DNA of 6,801 bases from Verrucomicrobia bacterium GWC2_42_7 (GCA_001831055.1 MIDO01000025.1:1-6801), one strand, 5' to 3'. Shown: positions 1-5,319, counted from the first letter of the stretch. Notes: generated by a model not told the origin, from the letters alone. Translations and numbers: made by a program.

Positions 1-1
1 T

Positions 2-379
2 CTTCACACAACCGGAGCAGCCCGCACCATCGACCGTGTTATCGACGTTTTTCCCCCAAATAGCAAAGAGTATATACGAATTCAACTCGCGTCCAACCTC
101 ATCGCCGTCATTTCTCAAGCGCTTTGCAAAAAAAAGGGCGCTGGCCGCGTCGCTGCCTTCGAAATCATGATCCGTACAGATGCCATCGGGGCCCTCATCC
201 GCGATAACAAAACCTTCCGCATCCTCTCGGAAATACAAACAGGCGGCAAATTGGGAATGATCACCCTCGACTCCTCTCTCGTCAATCTTTACAAAAACGG
301 CCTCATCAGCGAATCCGAAGTCCTCCTCCACGCCCAAAACCCCTTAGAAATCCGCCGGGAACTCCTAGCGGAATCTTAA
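2..379 (+). CDS. pilT: Type IV pilus retraction ATPase PilT, C-terminal part (5' end outside window)
   Basis: This is the last 125 codons of a PilT-type hexameric AAA-like ATPase, which depolymerises type IV pili from the cytoplasmic side of the inner membrane and so drives twitching and DNA uptake. The open frame runs from base 2 without a start, so the gene is cut by the window edge; the ATG at 167 is internal. The order of family landmarks is right: LHTTGAARTIDRVIDVFP, then IRIQLASNLIAVISQAL, then GRVAAFEIM, an IRDNKTFRI helix, and the QTGGKLGMITLDSSL segment corresponding to the usual QTG.KLGMQTMD. Walker A, Walker B and the His box would lie upstream and cannot be checked. PilU or a GspE-like paralogue is less likely because the C-terminal region matches PilT closely. 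The stop codon TAA (377-379) lies in a perfect 14-bp inverted repeat with 508-521. No other pilus gene is visible here. Confidence 0.9.
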   Translation, partial: LHTTGAARTIDRVIDVFPPNSKEYIRIQLASNLIAVISQALCKKKGAGRVAAFEIMIRTDAIGALIRDNKTFRILSEIQTGGKLGMITLDSSLVNLYKNGLISESEVLLHAQNPLEIRRELLAES

Positions 380-521
380 GGAAGAAAGGGAGTTCCTCGC
401 GCAAGGGCTGCTTTTAGGTCGAAGCTGACTAGAAAAACATGATTCCAATTTTCGAGTGTGTCGGACATCGGACTCAGACTCAAAAAATTGAACTCATGCT
501 TTCCACCCCCTTTCTTCCTTA
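377..521. repeat. Nested palindrome downstream of pilT, with shortened copy of the dispersed palindromic repeat
   Basis: The outer arms 377-390 and 508-521 are perfectly complementary over 14 bp (TAAGGAAGAAAGGG and its complement), and the left arm starts with the pilT stop codon. Nested inside at 438-498 is an inverted repeat with arms 438-456 and 479-498 (CATG..CCAATTTTCGAG against CTCAAAAAATTGAACTCATG). It belongs to the dispersed palindrome family seen at 2501-2610, 3601-3712, 3735-3860 and 5527-5647, but lacks the CGTACATCCGTACG centre. The sequence GTGTCGGACATCGGACTCA after the left arm resembles the complement of other copies' right arms, so this copy appears to consist mainly of right-arm-type sequence. 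It fills most of the 196-bp pilT-pseI gap. Confidence 0.7.
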
Positions 522-537
522 CCTCAAAAAGAAAGGG
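508..537 (+). terminator. CTTTC-type hairpin between pilT and pseI, possible terminator
   Basis: CCCTTTCTT (508-516) pairs perfectly with AAGAAAGGG (529-537), followed by only three T residues, so it is at best a weak intrinsic terminator for pilT. It competes with the longer pairing of 508-521 with 377-390. The same hairpin type recurs at 1851-1875, 2619-2657 and 5221-5261. Three of the four lie 20-40 bp before a start codon, so a 5'-leader role for the next gene is an alternative. Confidence 0.4.
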
Positions 538-575
538 TTTCCGTCATCGTCAAGAAAAATTGAATTTACCATAAT

Positions 576-1616
576 ATGAAGCAAATAAACCTTATCGGAA
601 GAGGCCAAAGGCCGTACCTCGTGGCGGAGTTATCGGGCAACCACGAGCAAAATATCGAATTGGCGAAAAAGATGATCTTGGCAGCAAAGGAATCCGGAGC
701 AGACGCCGTAAAACTCCAAACCTACACTCCCGATACGATCACGTTGCCAGTAAAAAATGATTATTTTAAGCTCAATAACGGCGGGCCGTGGGATGGGTCT
801 TACTTCTACGATCTATACAAACGTGGGTTCACCCCTTGGGAATGGCATGCAGAGCTCTATCAGTACACTCAACAACTTGATATAACACTATTTAGCACAC
901 CATTCGACGAGACCTCTGTCGACTTTTTAGAAAAAACAATCCACCCTCCAGTCTACAAAATCGCTTCCTTCGAACTCGTCCATATCCCCCTACTAAAGAA
1001 AGTCGCCCAAACAAAAAAACCCGTCATCCTCAGCACAGGAATGGCAACCGAAAACGAAATTAGGGAAGCTGTCGATACGCTTCGCTCAAACGGATCACCT
1101 CAAGTCATTCTCCTTAAATGCATTAGCAATTACCCTGCCTTACCCAAGGATCACAATCTTAATACCATAAAAACCCTTTTAGAAAAATTCGATTGCCTCG
1201 TCGGACTCTCTGATCACTCCCTCGGAAACGAAATCGCCCTCGGCTCCATCGCCCTCGGTGCCTGTTTTATCGAAAAGCACTTCACCCTCGACCGCAACAG
1301 CAGCGGTATCGATAACCTCTTCTCTATTACGCCGCAGGAATTTAAATCCCTGCGCTTAGCCGTAGATACCCTTTCCCAAGCCCTCGGCAACCCCACCATC
1401 TGCCCCTCTCCACAAGAAAGAGGCGAATTGCGATCCAGACGCTCCATCTTCATCTCCAACGATATCAAACAGGGGGAACCGCTCTCTCCAAAAAACATAA
1501 AAATTGTCCGCCCAGCCGACGGGCTCCACCCGCGCCACTGGGAGTCCGCCCTCGGAAAAAACGCTACCCATGACCTCAGCAAAGGCAACCCACTCCAATT
1601 GTCGGATTTCAAATAA
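576..1616 (+). CDS. pseI: Pseudaminic acid synthase (NeuB/SpsE family)
   Basis: This 346-residue enzyme should condense phosphoenolpyruvate with 2,4-diacetamido-2,4,6-trideoxy-L-altrose to give pseudaminic acid, a nonulosonate used in flagellin, pilus, capsule or LPS glycans; it acts in the cytosol. Residues 12-270 form the NeuB TIM barrel, with AELSGNH (17-23), VKLQTY (45-50), STPFDE (107-112), KIASFE (128-133), STGMAT (153-158), GLSDHS (210-215) and IEKHFTLDR (232-240). The block GG.WDG..FYDLYKR.FTPWEWH (69-91) separates PseI from sialic and legionaminic acid synthases. A C-terminal SAF (antifreeze-like) domain spans about 285-346, including VRPADGLHPR and a LGK.A..D...G..L ending as in Campylobacter PseI. 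Length is normal (about 340-350). ATG 576 gives the correct N-terminus, but no Shine-Dalgarno precedes it. No other pse gene is in the window; the gene is isolated and flanked by palindromic repeat copies. NeuB or LegI is the less likely alternative. Confidence 0.87.
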   Translation: MKQINLIGRGQRPYLVAELSGNHEQNIELAKKMILAAKESGADAVKLQTYTPDTITLPVKNDYFKLNNGGPWDGSYFYDLYKRGFTPWEWHAELYQYTQQLDITLFSTPFDETSVDFLEKTIHPPVYKIASFELVHIPLLKKVAQTKKPVILSTGMATENEIREAVDTLRSNGSPQVILLKCISNYPALPKDHNLNTIKTLLEKFDCLVGLSDHSLGNEIALGSIALGACFIEKHFTLDRNSSGIDNLFSITPQEFKSLRLAVDTLSQALGNPTICPSPQERGELRSRRSIFISNDIKQGEPLSPKNIKIVRPADGLHPRHWESALGKNATHDLSKGNPLQLSDFK

Positions 1617-1619
1617 GTG

Positions 1620-1653
1620 TTTTTTGGGGAACTGCTTTTGGCCTCCCAAAAAA
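1620..1653. repeat. Stem-loop just after pseI stop
   Basis: TTTTTTGGG (1620-1628) and CCCAAAAAA (1645-1653) are perfectly complementary around a 16-base loop, starting four bases after the pseI stop. The T and A tracts are inside the stem and on the wrong sides for a canonical rho-independent terminator, so an RNA 3'-end role is plausible but unproven. Confidence 0.5.
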
Positions 1654-1659
1654 GATGTC

Positions 1660-1761
1660 ATAGTAAAACGCATAATGAAAACCTTACGGTTTTTATTATG
1701 CGATGGATGAGAAGTCGCCCCAAAACAAAATACTGTATTCATTTTCAATGCGTTTTACTAT
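1660..1761. mobile_element. 102-bp MITE-like element with 14-bp terminal inverted repeats
   Basis: The ends ATAGTAAAACGCAT (1660-1673) and ATGCGTTTTACTAT (1748-1761) are perfect 14-bp inverted repeats. After a two-base insertion on the left the pairing continues for six more (TGAAAA with TTTTCA). Each end carries a TA dinucleotide, which would fit the TA target duplication of IS630/Tc1-mariner-type elements. A second stem inside the left half (1669-1683 with 1688-1702, 15 pairs with one G-T, loop TTAC) shares bases with the left terminus, so two alternative folds exist. There is no coding capacity, so movement would need a transposase elsewhere. Identification as a MITE is inferred from structure only. 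Confidence 0.55.
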
Positions 1762-1763
1762 AG

Positions 1764-1812
1764 TTTAGGTTTCGAGTGCGTTGGGCAAGGTGAACACGAC
1801 CGAGCGTACGTA
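1764..1812 (+). repeat. Left-arm fragment of the dispersed palindromic repeat
   Basis: TTTAGGTTTCGAG followed by a GGTGAACACGACCGAGCG tract and GTACGTA matches the left half of the copy at 5527-5647, sharing over 20 consecutive identical bases. After the GTACGTA centre the sequence diverges and the matching right arm is absent. It starts three bases after the MITE-like element, so that insertion may have landed at the edge of the repeat. Confidence 0.65.
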
Positions 1813-1850
1813 TAGCATAGGCAAGTTAAGAATAGACAAGGAGCGAAAAC

Positions 1851-1875
1851 CCTTTCTTTTTCTCAAAAAGAAAGG
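1851..1875. repeat. CTTTC-type hairpin after the fragmentary repeat
   Basis: CCTTTCTTTTT (1851-1861) pairs perfectly with AAAAAGAAAGG (1865-1875) around a three-base CTC loop. It follows a palindrome fragment, as the equivalents at 508-537 and 2619-2657 follow their palindromes, but here no recognisable gene starts within 40 bp. On the minus strand it is followed by GGTTTTC, giving at most a weak terminator. Confidence 0.55.
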
Positions 1876-2400
1876 CTTCAAAATGAGTCCGTGTAAACTA
1901 TTTTACTATATATGCGTTTTTTTTACTTGATTTGAGCAAAAAATCTGCTTCAAATGTTAATGTCTTTTTTAAGACAAGGCTCATTAGAGCTTAATATTTT
2001 TGCCGTAGGGGGACGGGCGCAAAACATAATTAAAAAACACACACCGTGTCCTTCTACGGTAATCCTTTTTGTAGGATTAGTGATACGGCGTTGAGTGAGG
2101 TTATGCATGTCGCTTATTCAAAATAAGTAGTGACAACTTTTCCCGTCCAAGTAAAATCAAGGAACTTTTCAATTTAGTTTTTTAAAGTTCAAAACTTGAT
2201 TACCTTGCAACCCATTCTCCTCGAATGAGATAAAAAAACATCCTTTGTTCGATATTAAAACCTATCGTCTTTGTTGCCTGACAAATAGCTGTTTTTCAGA
2301 AAAGGAAGGAATCTCTTTTTGAATGCTTTTGGTTTCTCCGACTTCTTCCCCCAAGACTCCCTTATGTAGTAAACTGAAAAGCTATTGACGCAAAGAGATG
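1876..2400. other. Gene-free interval with several stem-loops
   Basis: No convincing gene is seen on either strand. The region is AT-rich and contains potential stems at 2003-2014/2048-2059 (12 pairs including two G-T), directly abutted by 2060-2066/2073-2079 (TAATCCT with AGGATTA), then 2113-2118/2122-2127, and 2156-2168/2184-2200 (ATCAAG plus GAACTTT with AAAGTTC plus CTTGAT, with a four-base bulge). The first pair could be part of an unidentified structured RNA or a decayed repeat. A 46-codon frame at 1954-2094 (MLMSFLRQGSLELNIFAVGG...) and a minus-strand frame near 2265-2383 are open but unrecognised, and both are probably fortuitous or gene remnants. Confidence 0.4.
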
Positions 2401-2500
2401 ATTGTTTTCAAAAACATGAATAAACCCAACCCTATCGGGCTAAATAAATTCAAGGAACTTGTTTGGCCTGATCACTGGGTTTTCTTGAGAAGGTTTAAAG

Positions 2501-2610
2501 CATCAGTTCATTTTTTGAGAAGGCGGACAAGGGGAACACAACCCAGCCTACACACGTACGTGAGGAAGTTTGAGTCCGATATCCAACACGCTCAAAAAAT
2601 TGAACTCATG
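2501..2610. repeat. Dispersed palindromic repeat, full-length copy upstream of marC
   Basis: This 110-bp imperfect palindrome has left arm CATCAGTTCATTTTTTGAG and right arm CTCAAAAAATTGAACTCATG, with centre CACACGTACGTG. The next 80 bp (CTTTC hairpin and leader) are recognisably homologous to the sequence after the copy at 438-498, so the pseI and marC upstream regions share a composite module. An open frame crosses the palindrome from 2398, but it gives no recognisable protein. Confidence 0.75.
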
Positions 2611-2618
2611 CCTTCCGA

Positions 2619-2657
2619 CGGAAACCCTTTTCATTCCCTCAAAAAGAAAGGTTTCCG
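2619..2657. repeat. CTTTC-type hairpin in marC leader
   Basis: CGGAAACC (2619-2626) pairs with GGTTTCCG (2650-2657). The stem can continue through CTTTT against AAAAGAAA with a mismatch and a G-T pair. It ends 27 bp before the first possible marC start, in the same relative place as the hairpins before pseI and murF. There is no T-tract, so a terminator role is doubtful. Confidence 0.5.
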
Positions 2658-2684
2658 GATAGGTCAACTTGAACTGATTTTACC

Positions 2685-3308
2685 ATGCCCATGCAATTTT
2701 TTAAAGAAGTGTTTCAGTTAACATTTATTTTCCTCATTTTATTGATGCCCGTGTCGACACTCGCGTATTTGATTGGTGCAATTGGGAGTTGTCCTGCGGA
2801 GGACGGGATCAAAGTTGCAAAGAAGGCGTGTTTAGTGGCAGGCGGGATGGGAATTTTCTTTGCTTTAACGGGCTCAAAATTATTTTTATCTTTAGGCATA
2901 GGGCTGCCTACATTTAAAATTTTTGCTGGTATCTTGTTGTTCGTGAACGGGTTTTCTCTTTTAAAACTGAAAGGAAACCAACACGTGGCGCCAACTGAAT
3001 TGAAGAACAAGAAGATCCATACAGACATTGCAATCACACCGCTAGCTTTTCCTTTGTTAACAGGACCTGCTACTATCGGTCAACTCATTGCCTATTATGA
3101 GGAAATGAAAACACCATTGGAGCACTTTACATTGTGCTTGGCCATTGTTCTGGCTCTTATTATCAGCTTCTGCCTATTTTATGTCTGCCTAAAACACCTT
3201 AATTTGCTGTCCACTCGACTACTGGGCGTCGCCGAACGCTTAACCGGCCTGTTCGCCATCACCCTCGCCACCCAATGTACCATTAATGGCATAAACGGAA
3301 TCTTGTAG
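2685..3308 (+). CDS. MarC/UPF0056 family integral membrane protein
   Basis: A 207-residue hydrophobic protein with about six membrane segments (roughly residues 8-28, 45-68, 75-96, 114-134, 146-169 and 184-205) fits the MarC (UPF0056/YhgN) family of inner-membrane proteins, whose function is unsettled. Family landmarks are GLPTFKIFAGILLFVNGF (about 73-90), corresponding to the usual GI....RIAGGILL, the highly typical ITPLAFPLLTGPATIGQLI (about 117-135), and the terminal RLTGLFAITLATQCTINGI. The N-terminal segment is divergent: the usual Asn-Pro-x-Gly of the first helix is replaced by MPVSTLAY. The first ATG is 2685, but a second at 2691 (MQFFKEVF) aligns with the pseI start when the homologous leaders (TTTACCAT) are matched, so 2691 may be the true start. 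Neither has a Shine-Dalgarno sequence. The gene stands alone and converges on murF. Confidence 0.8.
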   Translation: MPMQFFKEVFQLTFIFLILLMPVSTLAYLIGAIGSCPAEDGIKVAKKACLVAGGMGIFFALTGSKLFLSLGIGLPTFKIFAGILLFVNGFSLLKLKGNQHVAPTELKNKKIHTDIAITPLAFPLLTGPATIGQLIAYYEEMKTPLEHFTLCLAIVLALIISFCLFYVCLKHLNLLSTRLLGVAERLTGLFAITLATQCTINGINGIL

Positions 3309-3324
3309 AAGCAAGACTGATGCC
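3288..3324 (+). repeat. Hairpin enclosing the marC stop codon
   Basis: GGCAT (3288-3292) pairs with ATGCC (3320-3324), and TCTTG (3301-3305) with CAAGA (3312-3316). This puts the TAG stop (3306-3308) in the apical loop. The internal loops are unequal, so stability is moderate. Confidence 0.35.
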
Positions 3325-3333
3325 TCTAAAAAC

Positions 3334-3372
3334 TGCGGGGAAACCATAGTCCCCCAAAAGCGTTTCCCCGCA
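3334..3372 (+). terminator. GC-rich stem-loop downstream of marC, possible terminator
   Basis: TGCGGGGAAAC (3334-3344) and GTTTCCCCGCA (3362-3372) form a perfect 11-bp stem with a 17-base loop, 25 bp after the marC stop. No T-run follows, so termination here would not be canonical. It is the strongest GC-rich stem after marC. Confidence 0.45.
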
Positions 3373-3374
3373 CC

Positions 3375-3439
3375 CCTTCCGAAAAGGAGGCAATATGCGC
3401 TATAACAATTTCTTTCAGAACATGTTATTGCGCAATATT
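3375..3439. repeat. CCGAAAAGGA box plus hairpin module, copy 1
   Basis: CCTTCCGAAAAGGAGG near 3375-3390 is followed by an imperfect inverted repeat, AATATGCGCTATAACA (3392-3407) against TGTTATTGCGCAATATT (3423-3439). A related box and hairpin occur inverted at 5463-5523. In both places the module lies directly before a palindrome starting CAGAAAAACATCAG, though its orientation relative to the palindrome differs. Confidence 0.45.
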
Positions 3440-3442
3440 TCC

Positions 3443-3492
3443 AGAAAAACATCAGTTCAAATTTTGAGAAGGAGGACAAGCTGATGGCGAAG
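3443..3492 (+). repeat. Left-arm fragment of the dispersed palindromic repeat (array member 1)
   Basis: CAGAAAAACATCAGTTCAA followed by TTTTGAGAAGGAGGACAAG matches the left arm of the copy at 5527-5647. The sequence diverges after about 3485 into a small GCAAA/TTTGC stem, and no right arm is present. Confidence 0.65.
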
Positions 3493-3522
3493 CAAATGTT
3501 TTGCTCCCTCCACATAGCCCCG

Positions 3523-3569
3523 CTGAAAAACTTTAGTTCAGGTTTTCGAGCAGGCGGGCAAGGTGAATC
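3523..3569 (+). repeat. Left-arm fragment of the dispersed palindromic repeat (array member 2)
   Basis: CTGAAAAACTTTAGTTCAGG then TTTTCGAGCAGGCGGGCAAG is a left arm. It is preceded by CACATAGCCCC, which is repeated before the member starting at 3735, and the CCCCGCTGAAAAA junction recurs at 3594-3606. It breaks off after GGTGAA into TCTTTTTTTACTC, with no centre or right arm. Confidence 0.6.
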
Positions 3570-3600
3570 TTTTTTTACTCAGATCTCCAAAACCCCGCTG

Positions 3601-3712
3601 AAAAAGTCAGTTTAAGATTTCGAGCAGGCGGACGAAGCGAACATGAAGGAGCGTACATGCGTACGTGACCGAATGTGAGTCTGATGTCCAACGAACTCGA
3701 AACTTAAAATTC
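3601..3712. repeat. Dispersed palindromic repeat, full copy (array member 3)
   Basis: Left arm CAGTTTAAGATTTCGAG (3608-3624) and right arm CTCGAAACTTAAAAT (3696-3710) flank a GCGTACATGCGTACG centre at about 3651-3665. The intervening halves (GCGGACGAAGCGAAC against TGTGAGTCTGATGTCC) are partly complementary, as in the other full copies. It lies in the marC-murF convergent gap. Confidence 0.75.
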
Positions 3713-3734
3713 TTTGCTATGCCACATAGCCCCA

Positions 3735-3860
3735 CAGAAAGATGTTAGTTTAAGCTTTCGAGAAGGCCGACAAGCTGAGTGTGAAGGAGCGTACATCCGT
3801 ACGTGACTGAACACGAATGCGCCGTCCAACACACTCGAAACTTAAAATAACATCTTTCTG
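3735..3860. repeat. Dispersed palindromic repeat, full copy overlapping the murF 3' end (array member 4)
   Basis: CAGAAAGATGTTA (3735-3747) is perfectly complementary to TAACATCTTTCTG (3848-3860). The stem continues as TTTAAG/CTTAAA and TTTCGAG/CTCGAAA, with a CGTACATCCGTACG centre. The right arm runs through the murF stop (3842-3844) and five complete codons beyond it, so the repeat encodes the murF C-terminus. It is the best-paired copy in the window. Confidence 0.8.
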
Positions 3861-5200
3861 CAAGGGAGGAGTTCCCACAAGCATAGATAATGACTCCCCT
3901 TAATCAGGACATGGCCGGAGAATGAGTCGATGATGGGCTTAGCTTCTTCTTTCGTTTTACAGAAAAAAATGCGTTTTTCGGGAAAATGATGGGAGAATAG
4001 GCCATCTTTTAGAGCAGCCGCCTTTTCGTCAATGATCACGATGGTTTCGTCATCTTTTTGGTTTTTTGCTATCTTTTCACCGAGTTCAAAGTGGAGTTGA
4101 TCTGTATTTTTCCCAAGTCCGCCCATGGCTCCAAGAACCAATAACTTACTTTTGCCCTCCGATTGTATTCGAAAGCATTCGATTCGGTCCCATGTGGCTA
4201 CTGGATTTGCATTATAACAGTCCACATAATAAGTTTTGTTCCCTTCTTCGAAAACTTCGCCTCTATGAGGAGGAGGAGACCATTCCATGAGGCGCTGCTG
4301 GATATCACCAGAAGAAACCCCTAATTCGCTGGCCATCAATATCGCTAAACAACCGTTACTGACCATACCGTTTGTCCATTCCGGGACATGAAACAATCGA
4401 TGGGTTCCCTGTTCCTTGTCCGTTATTTTTAAGAGCATTCCCCCTTTTTCTCTCTCGTAACTGTAACAAAAAACACTGATATCCCCCAAAACATTATCCA
4501 AGGACAAAGATTCTCCTTCCTTAAATATGACCGTCTTTTTCACATTCAACTCTTTGACGGCATGCAACTTAAGACATCTAGCAGGAAGGAATATACGCTG
4601 CTTTGTGTATTTGGCCAATAAACACTTTTGAGCCGCAATCCCCTCTAAAGACCCCAATCCCTCAAGGTGAACAGGCTCTATGCCCGTGAGCACCATGTAA
4701 TCGGGTTGCATGCATTCTGCAATCCCTTGCATTTCCCCAACAACACTGATGCCCGCTTCAATAATTGCAAATTTATGTTTCAACGAGTCTATCCCTGTTA
4801 TAGTAAGCGGCACACCCAGAAAATTGTTGAGATTCACCTTCGTTGCCAGTGTCTGATGCCTCCCTAAGAGCAAGGCTAACAAATCCTTAGTCGAAGTCTT
4901 TCCGCAACTCCCAGTCACTCCAATAACCGTCCCTTTAAAAGATTCACGATAACCCCTGGCAATTTTCTGAAACGCCACCAACGTGTCTTCTACCTGCAGC
5001 TGAGGTAACGCTATTTTCGGATTTACACGCTCAACAATTGCCCCAACCGCCTCCTTCGCCGCCGCATCAGCCAAAAACTCATGTCCATCGCGCCCCCCCT
5101 TCAGGTGCAACGCTAAAAAAACATCACCCGCCTTCAATACACGCGTGTCATTGCAAAAGCCAGTCACAGGCCCCTTTGTCCATTCAAATTTATCTTTCAT
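3842..5200 (-). CDS. murF: UDP-N-acetylmuramoyl-tripeptide--D-alanyl-D-alanine ligase
   Basis: MurF uses ATP to add D-Ala-D-Ala to UDP-MurNAc-tripeptide, the last cytoplasmic step before MraY. Its 452 residues match the family length. The N-terminal substrate domain (DTRVLKAGDVFLAL, GGRDGHEFL; about 18-44) is followed by the Mur ligase P-loop GVTGSCGKTSTKD (94-106, Lys101), NLNNFLGVPLT (123-133), IEAGIS in place of the usual EMGA-type block (147-152), HLEGLGSLEG (178-187) with a nearby Lys192 that fits the carbamylated lysine, and DCYNANPVA (327-335), the MurF signature that excludes MurC, D and E. ATG 5200 is the first start after an in-frame TAA at about 5213, giving a short N-terminus; there is no Shine-Dalgarno. 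murE lies upstream on the same strand, 449 bp away. The C-terminal tail after WELLP (CRKMLF) is encoded by a palindromic repeat arm. Confidence 0.95.
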   Translation of the reverse strand: MKDKFEWTKGPVTGFCNDTRVLKAGDVFLALHLKGGRDGHEFLADAAAKEAVGAIVERVNPKIALPQLQVEDTLVAFQKIARGYRESFKGTVIGVTGSCGKTSTKDLLALLLGRHQTLATKVNLNNFLGVPLTITGIDSLKHKFAIIEAGISVVGEMQGIAECMQPDYMVLTGIEPVHLEGLGSLEGIAAQKCLLAKYTKQRIFLPARCLKLHAVKELNVKKTVIFKEGESLSLDNVLGDISVFCYSYEREKGGMLLKITDKEQGTHRLFHVPEWTNGMVSNGCLAILMASELGVSSGDIQQRLMEWSPPPHRGEVFEEGNKTYYVDCYNANPVATWDRIECFRIQSEGKSKLLVLGAMGGLGKNTDQLHFELGEKIAKNQKDDETIVIIDEKAAALKDGLFSHHFPEKRIFFCKTKEEAKPIIDSFSGHVLIKGSHYLCLWELLPCRKMLF

Positions 5201-5220
5201 ATAAGGTTTATTTTAAAGAT

Positions 5221-5261
5221 GCGAAAACCTTTCTTTTCGCAAGAAAAGAAAAGGTTTTCGC
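5221..5261 (-). repeat. CTTTC-type hairpin in murF leader
   Basis: GCGAAAACC (5221-5229) pairs with GGTTTTCGC (5253-5261), and TTTCTTTTC continues to pair with GAAAAGAAA, with one bulged A and a four-base loop. On the minus strand it ends 20 bp before the murF ATG, matching the hairpins before pseI and marC. With about 18 pairs it is the longest of this type here. It may be a terminator for murE, a 5'-leader structure for murF, or a repeat. Confidence 0.6.
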
Positions 5262-5319
5262 GCTTTCCAAAGAAAAGCGATCGTCGCGAAAGTAAAATCT
5301 ATCGATTTTCCTTTCGCGA
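5261..5319 (-). repeat. Two further stem-loops with TCGCGAAA/GCGAAA cores upstream of murF
   Basis: CGCTTTC (5261-5267) pairs with GAAAAGCG (5272-5279) with one bulge. TCGCGAAAGTAAAAT (5284-5298) pairs with ATTTTCCTTTCGCGA (5305-5319) at 14 of 15 positions around a six-base loop. With 5221-5261 they make three adjacent hairpins built on GCGAAA/TTTCGC, which suggests duplication of a short element. Confidence 0.55.

Noticed and set aside
1214..1748. Two long minus-strand frames and a plus-strand frame overlapping the pseI 3' half
   Set aside because: They are shadows of pseI in other frames, with no recognisable motif, and they run into the stem-loop and the MITE-like element.
1954..2094. 46-codon open frame (MLMSFLRQGS...) in the gene-free stretch
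   Set aside because: It has no ribosome-binding site, no recognised family and overlaps a 12-pair stem-loop; I could not support it as a gene, though a remnant cannot be excluded.
2385..2413. TTGACG followed 17 bases later by TCAAAA as a promoter
   Set aside because: The -35-like hexamer is good but the -10 position bears little resemblance to TATAAT, and the site is almost 300 bp from marC with a palindrome in between.
2398..2721. 107-codon plus-strand frame upstream of marC
   Set aside because: It runs straight through the palindromic repeat and the CTTTC hairpin, overlaps the marC start and gives no recognisable protein; its length is explained by the repeat sequence being open in this frame.
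3240..3515. 91-codon minus-strand frame with SKFELMFF segment
   Set aside because: It overlaps the marC 3' end antisense and consists largely of repeat sequence. A similar SKIELMFF segment in 5419-5640 exists only because both cross the same palindrome arm, not because of protein homology.
3443..3860. CRISPR array
   Set aside because: The repeated units are long, palindromic and variable, with irregular spacing and no uniform spacers, so they do not fit CRISPR organisation.
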